From Sulfitobacter sabulilitoris (GTDB lineage: Bacteria; Pseudomonadota; Alphaproteobacteria; Rhodobacterales; Rhodobacteraceae), in contig NZ_VANS01000002.1 of the NCBI RefSeq assembly GCF_005887615.1, positions 62,001-126,000 on the forward strand: a DNA stretch of 64,000 nt. The letters are read 5' to 3'. The notes below the pieces were generated by a model. The model was given only the letters and a program-made list of their open reading frames with translations. It ran no database searches and was not told the origin of the DNA. Positions 35,256 to 45,379 of the stretch are shown piece after piece; positions within the stretch are counted from its first letter, which is position 1; the number at the start of each line of letters is the position of its first letter. A program made the position numbers and the translations under genes.

Positions 35256-36833
35256 ATGCGTGATTTCCATCTTCCGGGCCGTTCGCCCGTATTGGCGGCC
35301 AATGGCCTGTGCGCCACATCTCATCCGCTGGCTGCCAAGACCGCGATCAATATTCTTGAGCGGGGCGGGAATGCGATGGATGCGGCCATCGCGGGCGCGG
35401 TTTTGCTCGGGATCTGCGAACCGCAAATGACGGGAATCGGCGGCGATCTTTTCGTTCTGTACTCCCCCGGCGGCAGCGACGAGGTCCTGGCGCTGAACGG
35501 TTCGGGTCGTGCGCCCGCCGCCCTGAATGCCGCGCAATTGCGCGACGCGGGAGAGACCAAGGTGCAGATCACCAGCCCCCACGCGGTCACCGTGCCGGGG
35601 GCGATCGATGCCTTCTGTCATCTGTCGGACACCGTTGGCAAACTGGGTCTCGACACGCTTCTGGCGCCGGCGATCCACTATGCCGAAACCGGCATTCCCG
35701 TCGCACCGCGCGTCGCCTTCGACTGGGTTCGCGATGCCGAGGTCCTGCAAGGACGCGCCCGCGAGCTTTATCTCATGAACGGCAAGGCCCCGCAGGTCGG
35801 CGAGGTGTTCCGCGCGCCCGGTCAGGCAGAGGTGTTGCGGCGGATCGCCAAGGACGGGCGCGATGCATTCTATACCGGCGAGATCGCCGAGGACATGATC
35901 GCATCCCTCAACGCCCTGGGCGGCAAGCATACCGCAGAGGATTTCGCCGGCACCGCCTGCACGCCTACCGATCCGATCGCCGCCGCCTACAAGTCGATCG
36001 AGGTGGTCGAGCATCCGCCGAACGGACATGGCGCGACCGCGCTCTTGATGCTGAACATTCTTGCGCAGTTCGACATCGCGAGCATGGACCCCGCAGGCAC
36101 CGCACGCGTCCATATCGAAGCCGAGGCTGCCAAACTTGCCTATGATGCGCGCAACCGGTTCCTGGCGGATGCCGATCACACCAGCCGCCTGGACCACATG
36201 CTGAGCATGGATACCGCCTGCGCGCTGGCCGCGCTGATCAACCCCAAAAAGGCGATGGCGAGCCCTGCGGCAGTGTCGGAAAACGTGCACAAGGACACAA
36301 TCTACATCACTGTGGTAGACCGCGACGGCATGTCGGTTTCCTTGATCTATTCGATCTTCAACGGCTTCGGATCGGGGATCGCATCCGACAAATTCGGGAT
36401 CCTGCTGCAAAACCGCGGCTCTGGCTTTACGCTTGAACAAGGGCATCCGAACGAGTTGCAGGGCGGAAAGCGCCCCATGCACACGATCATCCCCGGCATG
36501 ATCCGCGAAAATGGCAAGGTCACCGTGCCGTTCGGCGTGATGGGGGGCGCATACCAACCCAACGGTCACGCACGGTTCGCCACGAATATCGTGGATTTCG
36601 GGATGGACGTTCAGACCGCGATCGATGCACCGCGCGCATTTTCCGATGCGGGCAACATGAAGGTCGAGCGCGGATATTCGGATGCCGTGCGGCAGGAATT
36701 GGCGGATATGGGCCACGATGTCAGCGTGCCTGACACCGCGATTGGCGGCGCGCAGGCGATTCGCATTCGCGAAGACGGCATACTGGAAGGCGCCAGTGAC
36801 CCCCGCAAGGACGGCTGCGCACTGGGCTACTGA
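35256..36833 (+). CDS. Gamma-glutamyltransferase family protein without signal peptide
   Basis: A 525-residue Ntn-hydrolase of the GGT family. The expected autoprocessing Thr is T348 in HKDTIYITVVDRDG, the start of the small subunit; GIGGDLFVLY and the glycine-rich GSG/GFGSGI segments flank it. Classic GGTs are secreted and show T-T-H after the cut; here it is T-I-Y, and the N-terminus (MRDFHLPGRSPVLAANG) has no signal peptide. It is therefore probably a cytoplasmic amidohydrolase of this family rather than a glutathione-degrading GGT. AGGGAC precedes the start. The 248 nt upstream hold a possible promoter only. Confidence 0.88.
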   Translation: MRDFHLPGRSPVLAANGLCATSHPLAAKTAINILERGGNAMDAAIAGAVLLGICEPQMTGIGGDLFVLYSPGGSDEVLALNGSGRAPAALNAAQLRDAGETKVQITSPHAVTVPGAIDAFCHLSDTVGKLGLDTLLAPAIHYAETGIPVAPRVAFDWVRDAEVLQGRARELYLMNGKAPQVGEVFRAPGQAEVLRRIAKDGRDAFYTGEIAEDMIASLNALGGKHTAEDFAGTACTPTDPIAAAYKSIEVVEHPPNGHGATALLMLNILAQFDIASMDPAGTARVHIEAEAAKLAYDARNRFLADADHTSRLDHMLSMDTACALAALINPKKAMASPAAVSENVHKDTIYITVVDRDGMSVSLIYSIFNGFGSGIASDKFGILLQNRGSGFTLEQGHPNELQGGKRPMHTIIPGMIRENGKVTVPFGVMGGAYQPNGHARFATNIVDFGMDVQTAIDAPRAFSDAGNMKVERGYSDAVRQELADMGHDVSVPDTAIGGAQAIRIREDGILEGASDPRKDGCALGY

Positions 36834-36913
36834 CCCTGCTGGGGCGCACCGAAAGGTGAGCCCCGCCCCGCCGGGGCAAAGCCGTCAAGAGAACGAATTT
36901 GAAAAGGTATCAA

Positions 36914-36939
36914 GCGCGCCGCAGGTCCGAGCGGCGCGC
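36914..36939. terminator. GC hairpin between convergent genes
   Basis: GCGCGCCGC (36914-36922) pairs with GCGGCGCGC (36931-36939); loop 8 nt. It ends 8 nt before the hspQ stop. A second smaller hairpin GCCCC-GCC-GGGGC lies about 36 nt after the gamma-glutamyltransferase stop. No U-tract is present. Confidence 0.55.
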
Positions 36940-36947
36940 GAACGCGT

Positions 36948-37274
36948 TCAGTTAAGCTGAAAGTGCAGCGGATAGGCTCCGTCCTGGAACGGACCGAAAA
37001 GATCCGGAATATCAGGGTGTTCCACGGGTTCACCCGAATAATCCGCCACCAGATTCTGCTCAGACACGTAAGCGACATAATAGCTTTGGTCGTTTTCGGC
37101 GAGCAGGTGATAATACGGCTGATCCTTCACCGGACGGCTGTCTTCGGGAATCGCCTCGTACCATTCTTCGGTATTCGCGAATTCCGGATCGACGTCGAAA
37201 ATCACCCCGCGAAACGGGTGCTTCTTGTGCCGGACGACCTGGCCCAAATGATATTTCGCGCGTGTTCTCAGCAT
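36948..37274 (-). CDS. hspQ: Heat shock protein HspQ
   Basis: A 108-residue HspQ (YccV) family protein with KYHLGQVVRHKKHPFRGVIF, DVDPEFANTEEWYEAIPED and KDQPYYHLLAEN, all diagnostic. In enterobacteria it is a specificity factor of the Lon protease and binds hemimethylated DNA in vitro. The start at 37274 (MLRTRAKYHLG) fits family length. Divergent from the AEC transporter gene. Confidence 0.95.
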   Translation of the reverse strand: MLRTRAKYHLGQVVRHKKHPFRGVIFDVDPEFANTEEWYEAIPEDSRPVKDQPYYHLLAENDQSYYVAYVSEQNLVADYSGEPVEHPDIPDLFGPFQDGAYPLHFQLN

Positions 37275-37358
37275 CACATTGCAGCCCCTACCTTTGGTAA
37301 GTATGGGGTTCAAGGGGCATTTGTCCAATTATTGAGCCGATTGGAAGGGAAACAGACT

Positions 37359-38240
37359 GTGAACCTCGCGCTGACAGTGCTGGAAATCGTGGCGCCGGTG
37401 TTCCTGCTGGCCGCCATCGGATTTGCCTGGGTCAAGCTGGGGTTCGAGTACCGGATCCAGTTCGTCACGCAGCTTGCGATGACCTTGTCGGTGCCCTGCC
37501 TGATCTTCGTGTCGCTGATGCAGGCCCAGATCGAACCGGCGGCGCTTACGGCCCTGTCGCTGGCCAGTGTGGCGGCCTACGGCGGCGTGACGCTGGTGGC
37601 CTGGGTGCTGGTCGCGGCCATGCGCCTGTCGCGACGGACGTATCTTGCGCCGATGATTTTTGGCAATACCGGCAACCTGGGGCTGCCGCTTGCGTTATTT
37701 GCCTTTGGCGAGCTGGGGTTGAGCTATGCGATCGTGGTGTTCGCGACCATGGCGATCTGGTCCTTCACCTTTGGGATCTGGCTGGTTGCGGGGGCGGGCA
37801 GCCTGGGCAAGGTGCTGCGCGAACCGCTGGTCGGGGCGACGGTTCTGGGGGCCGTGTTCTTGTGGCAGGGCTGGCAGACGCCGACATTCGTGACCAACAC
37901 GCTGACCCTGGTGGGGCAGATGGCGATCCCGATGATGCTGATCACGCTGGGCGTCGCCGTGGCGCGGCTAAGCCCGGTTGGTGTCGGGCGGGCTGTCTGG
38001 CTGTCGGCGGTCAAGCTGGCGATCTGCGTCGCCATTGCCTGGGGTGTCGCGGAGGCCTTCGACCTGGGCCGGGTTGCCTTTGGCGTTCTGGTGCTGCAAG
38101 TGGCGACCCCCGTGGCCGTGACATCCTATCTGCTGGCCGAAAAATACGGCGCTGACGCACAGGAGGTCGCGGGGCTCGTGGTGGTCTCGACGCTGATGTC
38201 GGTCGCGACGCTGCCGATCCTTCTGGCCGCCCTTTTGTGA
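37359..38240 (+). CDS. AEC family (auxin efflux carrier-like) permease
   Basis: A 293-residue membrane protein with about ten hydrophobic segments arranged in two halves, typical of the AEC family. Markers are LSVPCLIFVSLMQ, FGNTGNLGLPLALFAFGE and PIMLITLGVAVARL (here IPMMLITLGVAVARL). Bacterial members export or import malate, malonate or other carboxylates. The GTG at 37359 follows GGAAGGGA. Substrate unknown. Confidence 0.9.
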   Translation: MNLALTVLEIVAPVFLLAAIGFAWVKLGFEYRIQFVTQLAMTLSVPCLIFVSLMQAQIEPAALTALSLASVAAYGGVTLVAWVLVAAMRLSRRTYLAPMIFGNTGNLGLPLALFAFGELGLSYAIVVFATMAIWSFTFGIWLVAGAGSLGKVLREPLVGATVLGAVFLWQGWQTPTFVTNTLTLVGQMAIPMMLITLGVAVARLSPVGVGRAVWLSAVKLAICVAIAWGVAEAFDLGRVAFGVLVLQVATPVAVTSYLLAEKYGADAQEVAGLVVVSTLMSVATLPILLAALL

Positions 38241-38250
38241 AAATCGTGAT

Positions 38251-38278
38251 TTGCGGCGACGCGGTTTTCGGTTAAACT
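38251..38278 (+). promoter_or_regulatory. Candidate promoter of the SLT-like lipoprotein gene
   Basis: TTGCGG (38251-38256), 16-nt spacer, TAAACT (38273-38278). The gene starts at 38311 after GAGAGGCAG. The stretch lies just after the AEC gene stop. Confidence 0.4.
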
Positions 38279-38310
38279 GCCAAAAAAGACTACAAAAAAG
38301 CGAGAGGCAG

Positions 38311-38904
38311 ATGAGCAGAACTCTTCGCGCTATGACAATCGTATTGCTGGTGGCGTCCTGTGGCGGCGGCCCCCGCGAGGCACCGCGCCAGTTGGACGAC
38401 GCCTGCGAGATTGTCAGAGAGCGCCCGGAATATCTTCGCGCGTTCCGCGCCGCAGAACGTAAATGGGGCGTGCCGGTGCACGTCCAGATGGCAACCATCC
38501 ATCAGGAAAGCCGGTTTGTCGGCGATGCCAGGACGCCCTTCAAATACGTTCTGGGCGTGATTCCGATGGGCAGGCAGTCCAGCGCCTATGGCTACGGCCA
38601 GGCCCTGGATGCGACATGGGAAGAATACCGCCGGTCCACGGGAAGCTACCGCGCCAAACGCGATCGCATCAAGGATGCGACCGATTTCATGGGCTGGTAC
38701 ATGAACAAGACGCGCGAGCGTAACAACGTGGCCCTGCACGACGCCCGAAATCAGTATCTGGCCTATCACGAAGGGCACACCGGTTATTCGCGCGGCAGCT
38801 ATAATTCAAAGTCGTGGCTCGTGGCCGTGGCAGGCAAGGTCGATGCACGGTCCGACATGTACCAGGCGCAACTTGCCACCTGCGGCAGACGCGGCTTCTG
38901 GTGA
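38311..38904 (+). CDS. Lytic-transglycosylase-like (SLT fold) lipoprotein
   Basis: A 197-residue lipoprotein: signal peptide with lipobox LLVASC (C17) followed by CGGGPREAP. The catalytic Glu candidate lies in MATIHQESRF, the ES motif of SLT/goose-lysozyme folds; AYGYGQALDATWEEYRRSTG and DFMGWYMNKTRE match a small family of lysozyme-like lipoproteins in alphaproteobacteria. It would cut or bind peptidoglycan in the periplasm. The ATG at 38311 has a good ribosome binding site. Confidence 0.82.
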   Translation: MSRTLRAMTIVLLVASCGGGPREAPRQLDDACEIVRERPEYLRAFRAAERKWGVPVHVQMATIHQESRFVGDARTPFKYVLGVIPMGRQSSAYGYGQALDATWEEYRRSTGSYRAKRDRIKDATDFMGWYMNKTRERNNVALHDARNQYLAYHEGHTGYSRGSYNSKSWLVAVAGKVDARSDMYQAQLATCGRRGFW

Positions 38905-38908
38905 TCTT

Positions 38909-38935
38909 GCCCCGGCGCACGCGCTGCGCCGGGGC
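38909..38935. terminator. Perfect GC hairpin between convergent genes
   Basis: GCCCCGGCGCA (38909-38919) pairs perfectly over 11 bp with TGCGCCGGGGC (38925-38935); loop CGCGC. It lies 4 nt after the SLT-like gene stop and 9 nt before the lolA stop. No U-tract on either strand. Confidence 0.7.
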
Positions 38936-38944
38936 CAAACACGC

Positions 38945-39550
38945 TCACCGGCTAGGGCTGGGGGCGGCGCGCCCCACATCAAACAGCGTATTGGGCAGCG
39001 ACAGACCGGTCTGAAGATCGCCCAGCACCACCGTGGTCGAGCCGCCATTGCCGTCGTTGATGATCCATTGGCGCAGTTCCACCGGGTTGCCGGTGAACGA
39101 CATCTGGATATTTCCGTACTGTGGGTTTTCGGGGTCCTGCGCCGTCACGATTGTGGCCGTGCCGTCATAGCTGTGCCCGGTCACCATGCGCGCGCGCCCA
39201 AGGTTGACGTTGTCGTCAAGGATGATCGACAGCGGCGTGCGCTTCAGGGGGTATGTCTCGGGCGGTTGGTTCGACTTCTTGTCATAGATCACGACCGTCT
39301 GGCTGCCCGCGACGACAAGCGTCTGTTCGGGCGGGTTGTATTCGAACCGCACGCGGCCAGGACGCTTGATGTAAAGGGTGCCGGTGCTGATCGACCCATC
39401 GTCGTTGATCTGGGTGAATTCCCCCTTGGCCGTTTTCATCGCGTTCAGATATTGCGAGATTTGCGACAGCGGCAGCTTTTGCGCGGCGGCCGGAAGTGCC
39501 GTGGCAAGCGCGAGGCCCAGGCCGAGGGCGAGAGTGGCGAGGCGGGTCAT
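38945..39550 (-). CDS. lolA: Outer membrane lipoprotein carrier protein LolA
   Basis: A periplasmic chaperone that ships lipoproteins from LolCDE to LolB. The 201-residue protein has a signal peptide (about 1-23) and the LolA core: KTAKGEFTQINDDG, IKRPGRVRFEYNPPEQTLVV and LKRTPLSIILDDNV. The start at 39550 was preferred. It follows ftsK in the same direction, an order common in Rhodobacterales. Confidence 0.93.
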   Translation of the reverse strand: MTRLATLALGLGLALATALPAAAQKLPLSQISQYLNAMKTAKGEFTQINDDGSISTGTLYIKRPGRVRFEYNPPEQTLVVAGSQTVVIYDKKSNQPPETYPLKRTPLSIILDDNVNLGRARMVTGHSYDGTATIVTAQDPENPQYGNIQMSFTGNPVELRQWIINDGNGGSTTVVLGDLQTGLSLPNTLFDVGRAAPSPSR

Positions 39551-39681
39551 TGTGCGGTCCTTCAACTTGGATAACTGTTGATCCGGTAGATAGGCACAGA
39601 CCCGGTGATATGCGATATCAAGCGTGAAACATCGCATATCATCAGCAGGTTGACGCCGGTCAGCGCCCGACTGGCGCGGGC

Positions 39682-42543
39682 CTACCCCTGCTCGGGCACC
39701 AGGATCTCGCGCTTTCCGACGTGGTTGGCAGGCGAGACAAGCCCCTGCTCCTCCATCTGTTCGACCAGCCGTGCCGCCTTGTTATAGCCGATGGCCAGCT
39801 TGCGCTGGATATAACTGGTCGAGCATTTGCGATCTTTGACGACCACGGCGACGGCTGTGTCATACAGCGCATCCTCGCCGTCGGTGTTGCCGCCAAGGCC
39901 CAGAACCGCGTCGATGTCGTTTTCCTTGTCCTCTGCCGGCCCGTCGACCACGCCCCCGACATAGTCGGGTTCGCCGTAAGCCTTGAGGTGGTTGACGATC
40001 TCCTCGACCTCCTCGTCGCTGACAAAGGGGCCGTGGCAGCGGGTAATCTTGGCGCCCCCCGCCATGTAGAGCATGTCACCCATACCCAAAAGCTGCTCGG
40101 CACCCATTTCGCCCAGAATCGTGCGGCTGTCGATTTTCGACGTCACCTGAAAGCTGATGCGCGTGGGAAAGTTCGCCTTGATCGTGCCGGTAATGACATC
40201 GACGGAGGGGCGTTGCGTCGCCATGATCAGGTGGATGCCGCTGGCACGCGCCATCTGCGCAAGACGCTGGATGCAGGCCTCGATCTCCTTGCCGGCGACC
40301 ATCATCAGGTCGGCCATCTCGTCCACGATCACCACGATATACGGCAGGGCGACGGGCTTGATCTCCTCGGTCTCGAACACCGGCTCGCCGGTGTCGTCAT
40401 CGAATCCCGTCTGCACCGTGCGGCTGAACATCTCGCCCTTGGCCAATGCCTCGCGGACGCGGCCGTTGTAGCCTTCGATGTTGCGCACGCCCATCTTGGA
40501 CATCTTGCGATAGCGTTCTTCCATCTCGCCCACGGTCCATTTCAGCGCGACGACGGCCTTTTTCGGGTCCGTCACAACCGGCGACAGCAGGTGCGGAATG
40601 CCGTCATAGACGCTGAGCTCCAGCATCTTGGGGTCGATCATGATCATCCGGCACTCTTCGGGCGTCAGCTTGTAAAGCAGGCTCAGGATCATCGTGTTGA
40701 TCGCCACGGACTTGCCCGACCCCGTGGTGCCCGCGATCAAGAGGTGAGGCATCTTGGCAAGGTTGGCCACCATCGGGTCGCCGCCGATGTCCTTGCCCAG
40801 CGCCAGCGGCAGGCGCATGTTGCTGTCACCAAAGTCACGCGCCGACAGAATTTCGCGCAGGACCACTTTTTCGCGGTTTTCGTTCGGCAGTTCGATGCCG
40901 ATCACGCTGCGGCCCGGCACGGTAGAGACACGCGCCGACAACGCCGCCATCGACCGCGCGATGTCATCGGCAAGCCCGATCACGCGGCTTGCCTTGAGGC
41001 CGGGCGCGGGTTCAAGTTCGTACATCGTAACGACGGGGCCGGGGCGCACGGCAACGATTTCGCCCTTTACGCCATAGTCATCCAGCACGTTCTCCAGCAT
41101 ACGGGCGTTTTCTTCCAACGCCTCGTCCGACAGGTGCAGGCGCGCCACGGTCTCGGGGTTTTCCAGCAAGTTCAGCGGCGGCAATTCAAAGCCGGGATGC
41201 GTGTCCTCGAATGTCAGCGTCGGCTGCGCTTCGGCCTGCGCACGGCGCGACGGCTGCACGGTTTTGGCTTGCGGCTGCTGCACGATCTTGCGGGGTTCCA
41301 CAGTGGGAATGGGCGCCGCGGTCAGACGCGGTTGCGCCGTCGACGCGGGCTGTGCCGTCTCGCCCTCGGGTGCGCCGGCGGCGGTCGGCGCGCGCAACAG
41401 CGGCTCCTGCCGTGTGACCGGCGGCTCGGCCGGGATCTCGGCCTGCGCGGCGGTCAGGGGCGGCTCGACGCGACGCGCCGTATTCACGACCAGCGGATCC
41501 GGCCCCCTGCCCCGCCCCTTGGTCAGGGGCGCGGTCGCGGGCACATGGACGGCTGTGCTGGACCGGACACGCGACTTGATCACATCGGCGATCTTGGCGC
41601 GGATGCGATCTTCGCCCGCGGGCGCGTCTTCATCGACCACGGCGACGCTGTCGTATTCGACCAGTTCCTGTTCGGGCATCACATCGGGCCGTTTGATCAG
41701 GGCGGGCATGCGCGACAGAAGCCCGGTTTTCGGCTCCGGGGGAGTCGTGTCGGCATAGGGTTCTGTCAGGGCGCTCAGGTCTTCATAGGTGGCGGCATAG
41801 GCTGCGGCCTCCGCTGCGGCGGCACGATTGCGCGCGCGGCGTTCGGCCTGCCGGGCCTGCAGGGTCTGCGCGGCCTGCACGGCCCCTGTCGCGCCGCGCC
41901 CCAGCAGGGTCATCAGCCCGGCATAGGCCATGATCAGCCCGACCAGAAGGAAACGGGCGATGTATTTCAGTTCCGGCTTGGTAAAGCCCAGGACAAAAGC
42001 GCCCAGCGCAACGATTCCCAGCGCCATGGCCAGAGACATCAGCTTGACCGTAAAGGCCGATCCGATAGGCAGCAGCGTCAGCATGGCGCCCATAACGGTA
42101 TCGCCGAAAAGCCCGCCCAAGCCGAAGCTGTGGGACTGCAACCAATCGGCGCCCGGCGTCAGGGTCGCGGCGTAGATCGCGCAAAGCGCGATTGCGATGG
42201 GGGCAAAAATCAATCGGCCCACCGCGCGGTCTTCGCCCTGATGCAGCGCGAACCGCGCGCCCCAGGCCAACAGAACAACGCCGATGCCCCAGGCCCCCCA
42301 ACCCACGATCATGAACAGCGGCGCGGCAATCGACGCGCCCATCCGGCCCAGCCAGTTTTGCACCGGCGCATCCGTGGACACCATCCAGTTGGGATCGTCC
42401 GGCGTGTAGGAGCCGATCATCGCCACGGCCATCAGCCCCAGCACGATCAGCCCCAGGCCCAGCAATTCCTTGCCGCGCCTTTCAATGGCCTGCGCCATGT
42501 TGCTGTCCAAAAGCGGGTCTCGTCCGCGTGTCTGGTAGGCCAT
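39682..42543 (-). CDS. ftsK: DNA translocase FtsK
   Basis: A hexameric divisome ATPase that pumps DNA at the septum. The 953-residue protein has N-terminal membrane segments (about 27-45, 72-98, 110-128, 165-186, 193-213), a Pro/Ala-rich linker (about 240-450), the motor domain with Walker A GTTGSGKS (605-612) and Walker [13 protein letters not shown], then a C-terminal winged-helix gamma domain ([18 protein letters not shown]-terminus REILVPEQG) that reads KOPS. All parts are intact. The long linker varies between species. Confidence 0.97.
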   Translation of the reverse strand: MAYQTRGRDPLLDSNMAQAIERRGKELLGLGLIVLGLMAVAMIGSYTPDDPNWMVSTDAPVQNWLGRMGASIAAPLFMIVGWGAWGIGVVLLAWGARFALHQGEDRAVGRLIFAPIAIALCAIYAATLTPGADWLQSHSFGLGGLFGDTVMGAMLTLLPIGSAFTVKLMSLAMALGIVALGAFVLGFTKPELKYIARFLLVGLIMAYAGLMTLLGRGATGAVQAAQTLQARQAERRARNRAAAAEAAAYAATYEDLSALTEPYADTTPPEPKTGLLSRMPALIKRPDVMPEQELVEYDSVAVVDEDAPAGEDRIRAKIADVIKSRVRSSTAVHVPATAPLTKGRGRGPDPLVVNTARRVEPPLTAAQAEIPAEPPVTRQEPLLRAPTAAGAPEGETAQPASTAQPRLTAAPIPTVEPRKIVQQPQAKTVQPSRRAQAEAQPTLTFEDTHPGFELPPLNLLENPETVARLHLSDEALEENARMLENVLDDYGVKGEIVAVRPGPVVTMYELEPAPGLKASRVIGLADDIARSMAALSARVSTVPGRSVIGIELPNENREKVVLREILSARDFGDSNMRLPLALGKDIGGDPMVANLAKMPHLLIAGTTGSGKSVAINTMILSLLYKLTPEECRMIMIDPKMLELSVYDGIPHLLSPVVTDPKKAVVALKWTVGEMEERYRKMSKMGVRNIEGYNGRVREALAKGEMFSRTVQTGFDDDTGEPVFETEEIKPVALPYIVVIVDEMADLMMVAGKEIEACIQRLAQMARASGIHLIMATQRPSVDVITGTIKANFPTRISFQVTSKIDSRTILGEMGAEQLLGMGDMLYMAGGAKITRCHGPFVSDEEVEEIVNHLKAYGEPDYVGGVVDGPAEDKENDIDAVLGLGGNTDGEDALYDTAVAVVVKDRKCSTSYIQRKLAIGYNKAARLVEQMEEQGLVSPANHVGKREILVPEQG

Positions 42544-42559
42544 GTTTTCGTCCCTCGGA

Positions 42560-43747
42560 TTATTGCGGATAGAGGCAGTCGCGGATCAATTCGATGCCGC
42601 GCGCCATCTCCGCCTTTGGGGCCACCATTGCGACCCTGATGTATTTTGCGCCGGGGTTGGGCCCGGTCGTGTCTTTTGCCAGATACGCACCGGGCAGCAC
42701 CCGCACGCCGGTTTCGCGCCATAACCGCAGCGCCGCGGCCTCGCCATCCTCGACCGGCAGCCACAGGAAGAACCCCGCCTCCGGCGAAGTGTAGCCGGGA
42801 ATATTGCCCAAAATACGATCCGCGACGTCGTATTTTTCGCCATAAAGGCGCCGGTTTTCGATCACGTGATCTTCGTCCGCCCAGACGGCGGCGGCGGCGG
42901 CCTGCAACGGCAGCGGCAGCGGCGCGCCGGCATAGTTGCGCAACTGCCTGGCCTCTCGGATATTGCCCGCGCCCGACGCCATGAAACCCGATCGAAGTCC
43001 CGGCAGGTTGGATCGCTTGCTGAGCGAATGAAAGATCACCACGCGGTCCGGATCGGCGCCGATGTCCCGCGCGACTTGCATCGCCCCCACGGGGGCTGCG
43101 TCGCGGTAGATCTCGGAATAGCATTCATCCGCGAAAATCTTGAAATCGTACCGTTCCGCCAGCCCGATCAGCGCGGTCCAGTACGCGCGGCTGGCCACGG
43201 CACCCTGCGGGTTGGCGGGCGAACAGACATAGGCCGCCGTGGTACGCGCCAGCACGTCCTCGGGCAGGGCGGCAAAGTCGGGCAGATGGCCGGTTTCGGC
43301 GGTGGCGGCCACGGGCACGGGGTCTGCGCCCACGGAAATCGCGGCGATCATGTACACCTGGTAGAACGGATTGGGAAAGAGGATCGCAGGCCGCTTGCCG
43401 CCCTTGGTTTCGGGACACAGCGCCATCGCGGCGTTATAGAGCCCCTCGCGCGTGCCATTGAGCGGCATGACATCGGTATCCGCGTCGAGCGTCACGCCAT
43501 AGCGCCGCGCGGCCCAGTCGCAAAACGCCTGCCGCAACTCGGGCGTGCCCTCGTTCGGGGGATAGCTGTTAAACCCGGCGGCATTCTGCACGATGATATC
43601 GGTCACCCACGCCGGAAAGGCATGCTTGGGCTCTCCAATCGTCATGTGCACCGGTGCGCCGCCAGCCTCGTGCACATCCAATAGGGCGCGCAGGCGCGGG
43701 AACGCATAAGCCGGAAGGTTCGCGAACCGCTCGGGAAACGTCATCAA
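42560..43747 (-). CDS. Class I/II aminotransferase, probable succinyldiaminopimelate aminotransferase
   Basis: A 395-residue PLP enzyme of fold type I. The Schiff-base Lys is K244 in [26 protein letters not shown] is the NP motif and [12 protein letters not shown] the N-terminal block. This subgroup is usually called DapC-type succinyl-DAP aminotransferase; other members act on other amino acids. The upstream gap of 214 nt is free of genes and should hold its promoter. FtsK starts 16 nt downstream, so a shared transcript is likely, which fits a cell-wall role. Confidence 0.85.
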   Translation of the reverse strand: MMTFPERFANLPAYAFPRLRALLDVHEAGGAPVHMTIGEPKHAFPAWVTDIIVQNAAGFNSYPPNEGTPELRQAFCDWAARRYGVTLDADTDVMPLNGTREGLYNAAMALCPETKGGKRPAILFPNPFYQVYMIAAISVGADPVPVAATAETGHLPDFAALPEDVLARTTAAYVCSPANPQGAVASRAYWTALIGLAERYDFKIFADECYSEIYRDAAPVGAMQVARDIGADPDRVVIFHSLSKRSNLPGLRSGFMASGAGNIREARQLRNYAGAPLPLPLQAAAAAVWADEDHVIENRRLYGEKYDVADRILGNIPGYTSPEAGFFLWLPVEDGEAAALRLWRETGVRVLPGAYLAKDTTGPNPGAKYIRVAMVAPKAEMARGIELIRDCLYPQ

Positions 43748-43961
43748 AACTGCCTCAGGATCGGGATCGTTGGCGTCCCGTTTTCATCAAACTACCCAAG
43801 GCGTTGGCCCGCGTCCAGAAAAAGCTCACCGCTTGGGTGGCGCATGTGGCATTTGAGACATGCTTGGGCACGGCCCAAAAACGGCGGTTGCAGGCGCGGG
43901 TGATTCCCCCCGTGGAAAGCCGGAAAATCCAATCGTGTCGCGCGTCAGCGCGTCCCTGGGA

Positions 43962-45296
43962 TCAGGCCAACGCCGCCGCGGCCGCGGCGCCCAGCCGCAA
44001 CAGGGCGGCCTCGCCATTGGGCGCGCCCATCATCATCAGCCCGCAACTGGCCGTGCCGGTGGGCAGTGTCAGGGCGCAAATGCCCATCAGGTTCGCAATC
44101 CGCGTATTGCGCAGCGTCAGCAGGTTCTCGGTGACATAATAGGCGTCGTCCTCGAGCAGGCGCGCCTGATCCGGTGGCAGATTGGCCGCCGAGGGCAACA
44201 GGATGGCGTCATAGCCCGCCACCGCCCGATCATAGGCCATGCGCGCGCCCTCGAGCGTGGCCCAGGCCGCGACATAGTCGGGCGCGGAATGGTTTTGCCC
44301 CAGGCGAAACCGTTTCAGGATCTCGCCGTACATCGCCTCGGGGTTCGCTTCGATGACATCGCGCCACAGGCCGTAAGCCTCTGATGTATATAAGCATGTG
44401 GTCAGCTCCATCGCCTCGGCAATCTGCGGAATATCGATTCGGTCGATCCGTGCGCCGGCTTCTTTCAGTCGGTCGACCGCAGCCGTGAACGCCTCACGCG
44501 GGCCATCGCGCAGATCGTCAAGCGCGACCGTCTCCAGCACTGCGAAGCGCCGCCCCGCGAGGCTGGCGCCGGCCAGATCGGCGGGCGTGGTGCCTTCGAG
44601 CGCGGCCAGCATGAGGGTCGCGTCCTCGACGCTACGGGCCAGTGGGCCCACCGTGTCGAACTTGAGCGCAAGCGGCACCACGCCCTCGAGGCTGATGCGT
44701 CCTGCCGTGGTCTTGAGCCCCACAAGATCGTTCCATGCCGAAGGGATCCGCACCGATCCGCCCGTGTCAGACCCGATTGCACAGGCCGCAAGCCCGAACG
44801 CGACCGAGGCCGCGGCCCCCGACGATGACCCGCCCGGCACCGCATTTTCGTTGTTCACGCAGGGCGGCGTCGCGGTCGATGGATTGTAGCCCAGCCCCGA
44901 GAAGGCAAGTTCGCTCATATGGGTCTTGCCCAGGCACACCAGTCCCATCGCGGTGGCATTGACCAGAACTGCCGCGTCGCTGTCGGGCACCCGGCCCTCG
45001 AGCAGTTTCGACCCGGCTTCGGTGCGCACGCCCGCGCTGTCGAACAGGTCCTTCCAACTGATCGGCACCCCGTCGAGCGGAGACAGACGTTGACCCGCCC
45101 GCGCGCGCGCGGCGGCGGCGCGGGCCTCGGCCAACGCCCGGTCATGGGTGACGCGCGCATAGATCCGGTCGCGCAGCGGATGGGCGTCGATCGCGTCGAG
45201 GTAGGTCTGGGTCAGCGCCACCGGGTCGATCGCGCCCGTGGCGATCCCGCGCCCCAGGTCCGCCGCCGTCATCCAAAGCCAATCCTGCATGGTCAT
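43962..45296 (-). CDS. Amidase signature family enzyme
   Basis: A 444-residue amidase with the Ser-cisSer-Lys triad: K82 in VPISWKDLFD, S157 in PGGSSSGAAASVAFG and S181 in SDTGGSVRIPSAW. The family includes GatA and many small-molecule amidases; the absence of gatB/gatC nearby and the short C-terminal region argue against GatA. The substrate is unknown. Two possible starts, 45296 and 45290, lie six nt apart. It is divergent from the UbiH-type hydroxylase gene. Confidence 0.9.
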   Translation of the reverse strand: MTMQDWLWMTAADLGRGIATGAIDPVALTQTYLDAIDAHPLRDRIYARVTHDRALAEARAAAARARAGQRLSPLDGVPISWKDLFDSAGVRTEAGSKLLEGRVPDSDAAVLVNATAMGLVCLGKTHMSELAFSGLGYNPSTATPPCVNNENAVPGGSSSGAAASVAFGLAACAIGSDTGGSVRIPSAWNDLVGLKTTAGRISLEGVVPLALKFDTVGPLARSVEDATLMLAALEGTTPADLAGASLAGRRFAVLETVALDDLRDGPREAFTAAVDRLKEAGARIDRIDIPQIAEAMELTTCLYTSEAYGLWRDVIEANPEAMYGEILKRFRLGQNHSAPDYVAAWATLEGARMAYDRAVAGYDAILLPSAANLPPDQARLLEDDAYYVTENLLTLRNTRIANLMGICALTLPTGTASCGLMMMGAPNGEAALLRLGAAAAAALA

Positions 45297-45379
45297 TCCC
45301 CCGTCGCGCTGATTTGGGGGCGACGGTAGCGACCGATACGCGCATGGACAATCCCCGGCGCGCCGCCATATTGGGATGC

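Noticed and set aside
39721-42639. A 972-codon open frame antisense to ftsK
   Set aside because: Long only because of GC bias; the opposite strand encodes all FtsK motifs.
43962-45296. GatA subunit of the tRNA amidotransferase
   Set aside because: No gatB or gatC nearby and the C-terminal part does not match; generic amidase is safer.
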